DNA from: Sparassis latifolia
Lineage: Eukaryota > Basidiomycota > Agaricomycetes > Polyporales > Sparassidaceae
Assembly (NCBI GenBank): GCA_018466975.1
Contig: CM031561.1
Coordinates: 2,108,001 to 2,172,000 of the forward strand
Length of the DNA: 64,000 nucleotides
Direction: 5' to 3'
In this document: piece after piece, positions 48,049 to 59,500 of the stretch
Layout of the letters: each line of letters starts with the position of its first letter
Numbering within the stretch: position 1 is the first letter of the stretch
Translations under genes and position numbers: made by a program
The notes under the pieces: generated by a model
The model's input: only the letters and a program-made list of their open reading frames with translations
The model's database searches: none
What the model was told of the DNA's origin: nothing

Positions 48049-49539
48049 ATGCCACTAGAACTCGGCGGCATTCGTGTTGGGCTGGTCTGCGATGCCACAC
48101 CGATGGATCAGTATGCAACGCAGCTTGAGACCCAACCTAACGGCAGAACGCGCAGACCCAAACAGATGGGCATGGCCAGTTGCTACGTACCTAGTGTCGC
48201 TGGGAAGGTGAGGTGACCGACCCTTCTCCTACTTCATAGCATAAATGTGGTTTTTTGACAGACCTTCTCGATCGCTGTGATCAATATGCGCACCGACGTG
48301 TCGGTCTCCGTAAACTGCTATCTGGACGGCCGATGCGTCCATGGCATGCTCTTTGCTCCGGGCGTACAACATATCTCGCATGGCGTCTACGTGTCCGAGA
48401 CTGATTATCGGCCGTACCGTTTTGCAGACCTTCAGGTAACTGGTGAGTTGTCACTTTGGTATTCCCAGGCCAGCTGCGTTACTGAGCAATGTAGATGACG
48501 AGGCGATCGCGAATCCGAAGGACCCGAACTACGAAGACCTAGGCGTGATTGAGATCCAAGTGCTTCGAGTCAGACAAGGAAAGTCTGTGCATGCGAATAT
48601 CGGTGACACAGCCGAGTCCCGGCCGGTGCATGAGAGAAGCAAGAAGGCCGGAACACATCGAGTATCGTATGTCATAAAGCACGTTCAATATGTCATGCAC
48701 AAGCTCATCCTGCAACTTCAGATTCGGAAACAAGGTGCGAGGAGCGAAAGCTACCTGGATCGATATCACCTACATCGATTCTGTGGAGGAGCCGTTCGCT
48801 ACCTTCAAGTTTTTCTACAGGCCTCGAAGTAGAGTCATAGCGTACTCTTTTTCGCCAATGAGCTGACAAGTCGATCCCCACAGCGCTGCTACAAGCTCAA
48901 GGAATCATCCCTACTTCACCAGCGTCGAGGAAAGGCAAGCAACGAGTCCCCGATCCAGATTCCGTAGGAGGTCCCACAGGTGTCAGTACAGGTGTTGGGC
49001 TCAAAACAGAAGATAACAAGGATTCGCTCCGTCCGAACTTCAAGAACGAGGCTTTAGATGCGGATACCAAGAGACGCATTCCAGATGGAGAACCGCGCAA
49101 CCGAAGTCCCCAGAAGAGACGTCGCATCGACGATTCGGGTGATTCTGCATCGGTCGCCCTTAAAACGGAAGTCGGAGAAGGATCGTCCAGAGCCAATCTG
49201 CCCTTTATCAAGAGCGAGCCTGTCGACGAAGACATCGAACCTTTAGTAAAGCAAGAGAGTGTTTATCACATTGATAGCAGACCGACTGGTAATATGGAGA
49301 GTTCTTCGAATCCTCATGGGCAGTCTAGGGATCACGATGATGAAGTTGCGTCGTTGAAGGTGAGTCTCGTCCACGATTTGGATCCACTGTTTGCGATGGG
49401 TAGGACTGAATGCCTGCTTCTGCTGCAGGTGCAAGTTCAGACCCTGCAGGGTCGAGTGGACCGCCTGGAAGCACTTGTCCAGGAACTTCGTCAGCATGTC
49501 AAGATACCTATTGCTATTGATCTGACGGAGGACCCATGA
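48049..49539 (+). CDS. DUF7918 domain protein with coiled-coil tail
   Basis: Exons 48049-48207, 48262-48442, from 48495, a short exon near 48,740-48,830, a long exon from about 48,887 to 49,360, and a last exon ending at 49539. The N-terminal 220 residues follow the fungal DUF7918 pattern: MPLELGGIRVGLVCD, ASCYVPSVAGKTFSIAV, DDEAIANPKDPNYEDLGVIE, THRVS, then YIDSVEEPFATFKFFYRP. The tail is basic with a QKRRRIDD patch, four consensus SUMO-acceptor motifs, and a final coiled coil (VQTLQGRVDRLEALVQEL). The function of the domain is unknown. It lies just downstream of a decayed paralogue in the same orientation. Confidence 0.82.
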
Positions 49540-49835
49540 TGGTTACAATACTCGTCGTCTCGTCGACGGTTGACCGGCTCTGAAAGCCGAAAGGCTTTAT
49601 CTGCCTTCCGTGCGCCGACGATACTTCATTTCCCTTCTGGCTGTGATAATGCTGGTATCGAGTTGTGATTATGATCTGTTGCTAAGTACATCCTAGATAA
49701 CTATTGCATTACATTCTGGGATACATATTGTCATGTACCTCGCTATCCAGTTTCCGGTTCTGCATCAGTGTGAATCTTGGTTATAGTCGCCTATACGCGA
49801 CTGTCACGTTCACGTGCTTCGCGACCGTGGTGACC

Positions 49836-50198
49836 ATGACCATGACCGTTCCGTGTCTTCCATCCCGTTTTTTGACGTCGCTAACCGAGGAGGATCGACT
49901 ATTATGCTGGAGAAGACGGCAAGAAAAGTGTGGTTGCAATGTGACATTAGAAGACGAGAAGACCCTTAGTAGCTTCATTCAGAATAAGCCAGGAAGGGAC
50001 TGCATCAGTATTCTCATATCTTACGCTAAGGAAAGTACCCACTGTTTACAGATCTGGAATACTTCCCACGACTTAGTCGCGGTAGACTGTTATATGGTCG
50101 GCCGATTCAAGTTGGACAGCAATACCCTGCGGGTGCAAAGGTGTTCCGAGTCGAGTGTCCTTCGCGTGTGTCCTCCGTCGGAGAAGTTATATCAGTAA
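49836..50198 (+). CDS. Hypothetical protein, doubtful
   Basis: An ATG at 49836 opens a 120-codon frame (MTMTVPCLPSRFLTSLTEED, later CCWRRRQEK-like basic and Cys-containing sequence) ending with TAA at 50198. Composition is protein-like but no family is recognised. Downstream, up to about 50,430, another frame gives a helical segment interrupted by a stop, so this may be part of a decayed gene. Confidence 0.3.
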   Translation: MTMTVPCLPSRFLTSLTEEDRLLCWRRRQEKCGCNVTLEDEKTLSSFIQNKPGRDCISILISYAKESTHCLQIWNTSHDLVAVDCYMVGRFKLDSNTLRVQRCSESSVLRVCPPSEKLYQ

Positions 50199-51348
50199 GT
50201 CCCAATCGTCGTCACTGTTGTATTGAGTCTAATCTCTTACGGCGATGATTAGGCTTATATGTCCGATCATTGGTTGACGAACAGCTTGCATGCTGGCAAG
50301 GACTGGGTGTCATTGAAGAAGTTCGCATATTACTCAAAAAGCTTGCTAGCCAAGATGAAATCCACCGTGTGGAGATCTTAGAAGAGCGCTGCTGTTTATG
50401 AGTGGAGAAAAAAGCTGGAAATCGTTATGTCTCGTGAGTTTGCTACCAGAGAGATCTAATTCTTTACCGACGATCGGCTACAGTCAGTGGTGCAAAAAAT
50501 GGCAGAAGAAGGACGAGTGGAAAATGGAGCTCATAGACCCTACAGCATATACCCTTATGCGATATTTCTGTTTTGCCACCTGATTCGAGGTAACATGATA
50601 TCGTGCCACTCATGAGCCAATATGACTGATTGTATCATCCACGATTAGAGATGTTGGTGACTCGGGGAATCGAATCATTGCTCCTCCAATTTTCGACATA
50701 TCTCTAGTCGCCTCATCAAGAGGCAAGCCAGACGAGAAGAAGGGCCTGCGGAGGCTTCGACCTACGAGCGAACAAGAATCAGAGGAAGCACCGGTCTGTA
50801 TCTCCCCACGCGGAAGGTCGGCGTGTCAGAGCTGAGGGCTCTTCGAACGTAGACATGAAGCCTGCCGTCGAAGCTCAGACTTAAGACGATGACGAAGAAA
50901 TGGCGTCCACGAAGGTAGGTAGCCTCACGATTTTTCAGCATCACTTCGTGTTACTTGTTGCCTTCACTCTTCGAAGCAACTTTTGGCATGCCCAAGCCAG
51001 CGCATGGAAGCTTGGCGCCGATCTAGCCAGAAGGACGTCATCGTAGGCGATTGACGATGCTCGCAACCTACTATAACTTCTGGATTGGATTATTTGTGCG
51101 TGGTCCACTACCCGCTTTCTCCGTCACGCGTCCCTTGTCAATTAAAAATGGAAAGAACCGTATGATGGCTCACTTATACATTTTTACATGTCCCCAGCCG
51201 TTCTTCCACGTCATTACGAGGGCAGACGAGGAGCATTGATGTGGATTCTCCCTCGAGGGAGAGCACTGCAGAATGGGCCTACAGGTGAGCATAAGCGCAT
51301 AACTTTGTATGTATACATCACAGTATGACAACATGATACAGCGAGGCT
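50199..51348. other. Gene-poor stretch between the doubtful ORF and eIF3b
   Basis: About 1.15 kb. Up to 50,430 there are fragments of open frame with an in-frame TAG. Beyond that only short ORFs without motifs occur. No transposon termini or long repeats were recognised by eye. Confidence 0.5.
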
Positions 51349-53494
51349 CTACACCTCAACCACCTCTTCCTCAACCTGCTCGATGACCTCGTCGATCCAC
51401 ACCTCGATCTCCTCCTTCGACTCCTCATGCCTCTCGCTTTCGCGCTCGATCTTCTTTCCGCGCCGCTTGCGCTCCTCAGTCATCTCCTCCTTGCACTGTG
51501 CGCGCCATGCATTCCACTCGTCGACGAGCCGCTTGCGGAGGGCGATGAGTTCCGCGCTAACGTTGCTCTCCTCCGCAGCATCCTCTTCCTCAAACGTACG
51601 GCTGTACTCCTTGAGGTTCCTGCGGATCTGGCGCTGCTGGTCCTTGGTGAGAAGCGTACGCGGTCGCGGACGCCACAGGAACTGCTTGAAACGATCGAGG
51701 ATGTGCTTCTCCAGCTCTTGACCCTTGAAGTCCCAAATTGCATAGCCATTTTCGAGCTGACGCACACAACGGAATTTAGCTCCTTCGCACCGATGTACAC
51801 GCGAAGTATACATACTGTGTGTCTCCATGCACTTGCACTAGTCGCGAGGTAGCGGCCGCTGGGATCCCACTCGGCATCGGTGACGGCATAGTGGTCGGCG
51901 GTGCCAAGTAGCTGGATGCCACTGCCCCATTCCTCCTTCGACGGGCCTTCCCGACGGCCGACATCATCGAAGTTGAAGTCGAGGTCCCAGAACTCGAGCT
52001 CTGATTTGCTCGACGAACCTACAGTCGCGAGTACGACATGGCGGCCCCGGGGAGACCACCGGACGGTATTGCTGGTTCGTGTGGAGAGTGTTTCTGCGGT
52101 GACGGTGGTTAGGAAAGGATACGTAACTGCATTATCTTTGGTACACGTACTGAGGAGTTTGAAATCGCCCTTCCCTCGCTCTAGCTGGTAGAAACTGACA
52201 TCAGTCTTGATGGTGACACCAGGGCCCGGGTTGCCAAGATTTGGATCGTTGCTAGAAATAAGAGCGAAGCGCTCGCCCTTGGGTTCCCAGGAGAAGTCGG
52301 TGACAGTGTCTGACATACGCGGTGAGAATAACACATCAATGCACCATACTTCACTTACCCTTCAGCTCCACGACCTCCACGGGGAAGTCCTTTTCACGCA
52401 CACGGAAGATCTCCAGATTGCAGAAGATCGACTTCTTCGTTTTGTATGACGATCCACCTTGACGCAGAGGAAGTCGCCCTGATTTTGCCAGTAGAGCTTA
52501 CACTACATAGAGCACTGTTAGGGCTAGTCACATCGATATTACGAACGCTGTTACCTCAGTGACATTGAATAAGTTCTTCTGTCGCAAGATGGAGCGGCTA
52601 GGGAAATCCATTAGTACGACACGGGCAGGCTGGTTCGCCACTTCCGGCGTCCAGTATGCTAGCATGTTTTCCTTAGCCTTCTTCGTGCCCTTGCTTACTC
52701 CATCCGCAACCGCCTTCGTTTCCTTCTCGGCGTCCTCGCGGTCCTTGTCGCCATGTGGACACCACTCAAAGTCGATCACTCCCTCGATCTTAATACTCTT
52801 CTTACCCTGCAGACCCATGCTCGGCAGCTCGTACACACTGATCTGCTGCCCGGGCGTCACACGCGCGACGAACTTGTCGTCTGGGCTCCACTTCAGCGAG
52901 GGCCACTGCATTTGCTTCTTCTCCTCGCCATCGGGGTAGACTGTGGGGAACGTCCGCAGTAGATTGCCGGTCTTGACGTCCCAGACTGCGATGTTGTTGC
53001 CCTCGTCCTCGGGTGAGAAGAACTGGGGGCCCTGCTGCGCGCCCTCGGGCACCACGATGGGGTCGTGCGACCAAGTAACGAAGTACTTCTCGCAGGGCGA
53101 GAAGTCGATGAGCTTGACGAGTGGGTGTGCAAAACGCTGCTGCTTCTGCCATGAGGCGCCGCCCCAGAGCTGTACACCCTGACGGTGCAGGGTGGCGAGA
53201 TATGTTCCAAGAGGCGACCAGGATACATACAATTCTGTCCAGTTCTAGCCGTCATGGGTGTCAGTAGATGTCTGCGGCAAAGTTGGCGTTAGCGTACTGG
53301 TCGATTGAATGCGACCTCGCACTGCGACGGCTTTCCGTGCCAGTGGATTTCGACTTCGTCGTCACGGTAGGTTGCATACTGGTCCCGACCTTGAGGATCG
53401 CCGAGCCAAGCACGGAGATGTTCCTACGCGCAGAAATTCAGCAGCAGCCGCAAGACCGGTGCGCATCGCGTACCTTTGCCACATATTGTTCTTT
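51349..53494 (-). CDS. PRT1: Eukaryotic translation initiation factor 3 subunit b, lacking its N-terminal RRM part
   Basis: eIF3b is the scaffold of eIF3 on the 40S ribosome. From the 5' side the exons give KEQYVAK, then 53423-53298 (EHLRAWLGDPQGRDQYATY, VEIHWHGKPSQCEV), then from 53244 NWTELYVSWSPLGTYLAT, FSPCEKYFVTWSHDP, AVWDVKTGNLLRTFP, SLKWSPDDKFVARV, the rest of the beta-propeller, and the Glu-rich C-terminus (YAIWDFKGQELEKHI, FLWRPRPRTLL) to 51349. All splice phases fit. The propeller and C-terminus look intact. Upstream of 53494 the sequence no longer resembles eIF3b: the conserved RRM that should precede KEHLRAWL is absent, and homology to an unrelated opposite-strand gene begins within about 70 bp. 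It is therefore a 5'-truncated gene, or the join is artificial. Confidence 0.88.
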
Positions 53495-53567
53495 GCATGT
53501 CTGCCAGGTTTGCGCGAGTCGTCGCAGCGAAACTGACCCGCAGGGGAACATGAAGAAGATTGCTGTA
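53495..53567. other. Junction between two 5'-truncated, head-to-head genes
   Basis: On the minus side recognisable eIF3b coding sequence ends at 53494. On the plus side recognisable neurofibromin sequence begins at about 53568 (RPKAKRYTSETLPDRE). Neither gene has room for its missing 5' portion. This 73-bp interval is therefore the candidate breakpoint of a deletion, inversion or misassembly. It shows no transposon signature by eye. Confidence 0.7.
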
Positions 53568-56500
53568 CGGCCGAAAGCCAAGAGATATACCTCTGAGACT
53601 CTGCCCGACCGAGAGTTGATAGTGTTCTCAATCTTGGCCTTGTATCGGACAGACCCTATGTTCTGGATAGAGTCCCTTACTATGGATCAGGAGCCGCATT
53701 GGATTCCAGAAGGATTGGACTTGTGGAGGACACCCCGCGACCTTACCCACAAGCTGTGCATGGCGCGGACATTCCGCCGTTTAGTTGATGCAGTTGTCAA
53801 CATGACTCCGGAAAATGTCTACTTTGAAGTTGCTAGTGCTTGGTTGAAATCCACGGCGTATGTGCCTTTCCATTCGAACATTTCCGCTGACTTCAAGATC
53901 ATTGTAGACCCGCCGTTCTTGCGGCTTTGGGCATGAACCTGATTGACACGCGCACGGATCTTCAGTCGCAGCGCATGTTCATCAGCATGGCGTACGAGAT
54001 TATGTATCGCTTCAGTTCGAGTACTAAAGTACGTGCCTTCTTTGCCGTAACTAATCGCTCAACCTGACAGACGTTGCAGGAGCATATCGAACCCATTCAG
54101 ATGTGCGCTGATCGTGTACCAGCCTTTGCGATAGCGGAGATAGCTTTCCTAGTCTCATTGACCTCCGCAGACAGCTATGTCACATTGACAGCAGCTCACT
54201 GCCTTCGTCTACTTGCGCGGGCCGAGACAATGCCTAAGGCTCCAGCACCTGCTGCAGAGAACGAGGAGGAGAGGGTAAAGCGTTACACGCTCTACGAGCA
54301 GTTAGGTGATCCTTCGGTTATTGCTGTCGGTACGTCGTCATTCTACAACGGCATGAGATTCAGGGCTGAGCAGATAAACAGGGCGAATCGGACATCAGAA
54401 GCGCGTTAGGAAGATCATGCGTTCGATGACATTTTCTTCTGCGATCAATACGGCTGTGTGGGAGGAGTGCTTCTGGCGCTGGCATGCACTTCATGATCTT
54501 GTTCAACGGACAACACGAGAACTAGAAGGATGTGATCCCAATATGAGACCCATTGGAGACAATTCGCTCACACTGGAGGTAAGACCGAGAAACTTTGATC
54601 CACGAGACTCAAGTTTACCCCGGTCGCAGGAATGCCAGGCTCAATGGCAAAATCTCACTCTTTTTATGACAGCATTCGGATCAGCGTGTATACGCGACGG
54701 CCATGATCCTTCGGCCTTGACTACGACGATTCCTTCCTACTACCTTCCAGACCAGATGCGAGTACTGCGGGATCCTGCGGACTTGCTCTCATCCTTCTTA
54801 ACAGTGCTTATCGACCTGTTGATTTCAGATACTGTACAACATCAGGAAGTTGCAAGAGAAGCCCTGAGCACCGAGGTGCATCCGCGGTTGTACACAAGGG
54901 TTTTCAAGGAGTTGGATAGGTCCGCAACCACATATCCATGGCACTCTTAAATACCGCTCACTTCGAGCATTGCAGTGTACTTCGCCAAATCAGCGGTGAG
55001 AAGTTGCATTGGGAATCTCTTGCAGTTTTCCTTGACCAAGTAAGCTTGAGCCACCTTTATTGTCTAAAATCAGCGAAGTCTAACCTATATCTAAGTTTAC
55101 TGCGATCCTGAGAGTACTGGTCGAAAACGTTCAGAACGTAGAAGAGATGCGAGGCATTGACATCGGGTCTACGCTGTTGATTCTTGCTGGCTTCATCACG
55201 CGCCTGCACGATCCGTCATCGTCTCGCATCAAGATCAAGTACTGTGGTCTATGCGAAAGTGTCTTCAAGCAAGCGGAAACTATCATTATTCGCAAAGACA
55301 CCGACACGCGCCAAAGTGTAGTTGATATTGTTATCGACTGGATCCAGGATCCGTCGTTGGTAAGCTTGTCGTGTGTGACTGGGCATGACAATCGCTGAGT
55401 GGGTGTCGACCAGATCGAAGCTCCAGACCTTGCAGCGACGCAACGCGAACTCAATATGACCGCTTTCAAGACGGTTGTGAACCTACTCGACTGTCTGCAA
55501 CTTCAAGCTCCTCCAGGCACCAGTGGAGAAGAGGCTACACATGTCATTTCGCGACTCTTTATTCGCTACCTGAACTTCCTGCTGAAGGTTGTGGAGAGCA
55601 GCCGCACTAACTACATTGTGAGAACGCGTCGATTTCTTCACGCTCCCCAATGGATTTGATCCATCGAATTTAGGTCGGTGACGATGGTTTGTCTGACAAA
55701 GCATCGTCGCTCTCGCAAGTGGGTTCCATTTTGGTCGGTTTCGTATATCATAGCGACTTAATCACCTCTAGATGCGAGCCACTCAGCAGGAGGATCAACT
55801 ACGCGATCTTGTGTTGACCGGAATCACCTCTCTGATCAGCGCCAATACGGAGTGTGGAGTGAAGCATTTTCTACCTCTAGCATATGACAAGGACAACGCC
55901 AAGCGGGTGTTATTTGCGAACGTGTTCACACGCGTTTTAGGTCAAGGCATCGAGCTCTCTGCGGAGAACACTCAGCCTGTGGTCAACCGACAAAGTCGCT
56001 TGTGCGAGGTAGGTCCCTGCGGTCCAAGAATATTGAGTTATTTCTAACGTTCGACCAATACAGCTAATAAAGGGGCCTGACGTGAGTTTTGACGCTTCTG
56101 TTTCACATCTCCATCCCATGTTGATGTCCTATAGATGATTCTCGCCCTCGCTATCTGCCAAATCTGTCCCTCCGGGGAGGTAGATAACTTGATCTCTGTC
56201 CTGCTGAATCTCTTTGATACGAGGTCCTCGCTGATGACCCTTATGAAGATGATGATTGACTTGGAGGTAGCAAATACAGGTGGGTCATCATGTTCTTCGT
56301 CTCGCAGGCTGCCTTTGAGGGGCGACTTTTCATCAGACAGCGATACTGCATTATTCCGTGGCAACTCTACCTGCACCCGTTTTCTGTCGGCTTTTGCCAG
56401 CATCTATGGCTACAACTACTTGAGGAGCATTGTCATGCCGCTTCTGAAAACGATGTCTTCTTTGCCAGCAGGACATGGTTACGATCTTGATCCGCTTAAA

Positions 56501-59500
56501 GTCGGAGAACAGGCTGCGGTGCAGAATTCGGAGAATGTTAAGCTCGTAGTCACCTCTTTCCTTCAGATCATCTCGTCTTCAGTCCCTACTATCCCCTCGT
56601 AAGTCATCCGTGCGCAGGCGTTGAATGTTGCCAATTCATCATATCCATCTGTCAGGATGTTTCGCGAGATATGCGCCCACATTGCCAAAGCCGTGTACGT
56701 GACTCTGACTCTCGCGTGGTCGCTGGTCTTATTGTATCACGTTTAGCCAGGAGGTGTGGCCGGAGGCTAAGTTTGCTGCGATAGGCTCGTTTATGTTTCT
56801 ACGGTAAGCCTGTGAATATCTCACCTGGTTTATCTGACAGTGGGTTCAGGTTCATCTCCCCTGCCATTGTCTCCCCGAGACGGTGGACATTGAAGTTCGA
56901 AGGAGAACAAAGTCATCCGCCGTGGCCTGATGATTATTGCGAAGGTCATGCAGAGTCTTGCGAACAACATTTTCTTTGGGAAGGAACCACACATGATCTC
57001 TTTGAACAAGTTCTTGGAGGACAATATCATGAATGTGACCCGTTTCCTGAGCGAAGTGAGGGTCAGTCTTTGACATATCCGTTGTCGTACCTAAGTCGAT
57101 ACTGATTCGCGATGAAGATCTACAATCCAACCCCTCCCGATGAGGAGTCTGATGAATGGTTGAACACGACTTATGATGATACTGATACAATAGTGCTGCA
57201 CCGTATCCTCGAGAAACATGCTGACAAAGTCGGTAAAGAGTTATTAAGCCTGTCGAAGCCACCTCCTGACCAACAGCTTACTCCCGAGGAGAAGCATCCA
57301 CTGCCAATGGGAAGCGCTTGTGGGATGCTCTCTGTGCAGCGCTGCTCGAGCTAGGACAGCCGTTAGAGAGTCCGCAGGTTACTGAATCGACTAGCCATGC
57401 GCATCGGGAGTACCTTGACTTGATGTCGAGGTATGACTACAAAGACACCACGTCAGTGCAGGATCTATTTGTCAAGGCACTCACACCTCAGGTCAGAAAT
57501 TGGACACCTTTATGTGATTGTTGTTGATCCCTTGTTTCACCAGGATACCGCTGTATTTGTTCTTTCTGTGTCAAAGATTGACGTGGAAGTGCTAGACATT
57601 GAGTTATTGCTGTACCATATCTTTAAGGTGAGAATCCAGCAGCGCCGTAATCAGTCCTTACCTGAACCTTCATCATAGAGTCTCACTTCGCCTCTAAACG
57701 ATATACGGGACTTTGACATAGTGTTCGACTTCACATGTTTCACCGCTGCTTCTCAGATACCGGCTCAATGGTTGAAGTTCGCACATGAGGTCATACCGGC
57801 CGATATTCGGAAACGCTTCAAAACATCTCACATTTTAGCTCCGAATACTCTGGCCTTGAAATACCTCAGAAGATTGTACAATCTTGCGTCGGGTACGCTC
57901 CTTGAGTCGTGGATTCTCCATCTTCTCTACTGATCGGATTTGGTCATGCTCTTGCAGGCGCACCGTTGTCCAAGGAGTATTCAACCCATTGCTCATTGGA
58001 GGAACTCCTGCAGAAATATCCTCCAGGCACTTACATGTCTTCATTGTCGTATGCTGGTATGTGGGTAAATCCTGTATGCCGTGTCTTAAAGTCAACCATG
58101 AGGCAGGGGATTTGGAACAGGAGCATCGAACACCCTTCACGGAGGTGACAATGCGACATACACATCCCATGCGTGTGCCAGTCACACTAATAGTCGCCAC
58201 AAACCACTTGCGAGTCACCACAGTGAGCAGTTGAAGTTCTTCATCTTTTGCAAGCATGTGGCTAAGATACGCAATAGATGAAGGCTCAACCGATCTGCAA
58301 CTCGTTGGCGTGTAAAGCGACGGAGATAGTACCGCTATCGGATATTAATGACGTCTATAATGTCGCAACGGGCCATGAATCCAATGAATTCATCATCCGC
58401 AGAGTTCGCCATGGGGTCACCCTCTATTTCTCCTCTCCTCTCCGTGGGGCAGTCGTCCAGGTACGTATATTTTGCTGGGTCGCTGGACCGCGCTGACAAC
58501 TCGGTCACTTACAGGCCATCCGAACTGCAAAGGGTTCTGCACAGCCTCTACAATTGCCCGGTGCGGGGCGTTTCTCCAGATTATCCAATATCGTGATCAC
58601 ACTACTCCATATTGGCATGATGAGTATGAGCTCTGAAGACGAGGAACTTCATATGGCTGCGTATCATCTGCTTTCGGCTGTCTGCACATACCTCGATTAT
58701 GAAGGAAAGCCGCTCCTGCCATCAAAGAGTAAGTGCAGATAGCAACTCCAAGTTTTTTTTACTGATGCTGCTTTGGATAGCTGTTATTGTGAACGGGCCT
58801 CCCGGTCCTTTCTTAGTGCAGCTCAATGAAGGATTAGCCGGCTTCGCCCCTCAGCTCACGCTCGACTTCATTTCCGAAACAGTCTCGGGGCTGAATAAAG
58901 CTTCGACAGTGCAAAGAGTGAACTGCTTACATTATATCAGCGCTTGGATCAGGAATATGCATTATTTTACTAATCCGGCCAGCAAATATTACGAGCAGTC
59001 TGGTGCAAAATTCCGGGACTGTGTGCGGGTTCTGATAGAGTTGACACTGGCTGAACAAGAGGTGAGTAAGTGCTTTCTGGACAGTCTCGGTAGCTGATGA
59101 ATATTGTATAGCTTCATTATCTTGTTCAGAAATATATATGGCTCGAGTTTGCCAAATACGACAGCAGCGTCGTCTACCCTGTGTTAGATGAATTAATGCG
59201 TGCCGCGGTAGACGGAGGGATAGGTTCATCAAGAGGTGAGATAGTCGCGAAGACACTGGGAGCATTTCCATCCATCCATGTCCGCGCTCGGCTATCGAAT
59301 CGTTTACGCAAGGCGGGTCGTGTTCTTCCTATAAACTATTCTTTCTAACCCTCCACACAAGGTTGTCGGAAAGACTTCCACAAAGCCAACGAAGAACCTG
59401 GCAGACAATGCGCATTGGAGCGAACTTGTGTGCCTCTGTCGACTCGCTCTGGTTGTCAGCTATCAGTCGAGAAATGCGGCCAGTAGTCAAGTGTTCGTTC

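Noticed and set aside
53268..53549. N-terminal extension of the NF1-like frame
   Set aside because: This stretch is antisense to conserved eIF3b exons (53298-53423 and the exon before it), so the plus-strand reading is a shadow.
57222..57312. Apparent frameshift in the NF1-like gene before GKRLWDALCAALLELG
   Set aside because: A 44-bp GT-AG intron (GTAAAG donor, CAACAG acceptor) joins the two frames exactly, so no indel is needed.
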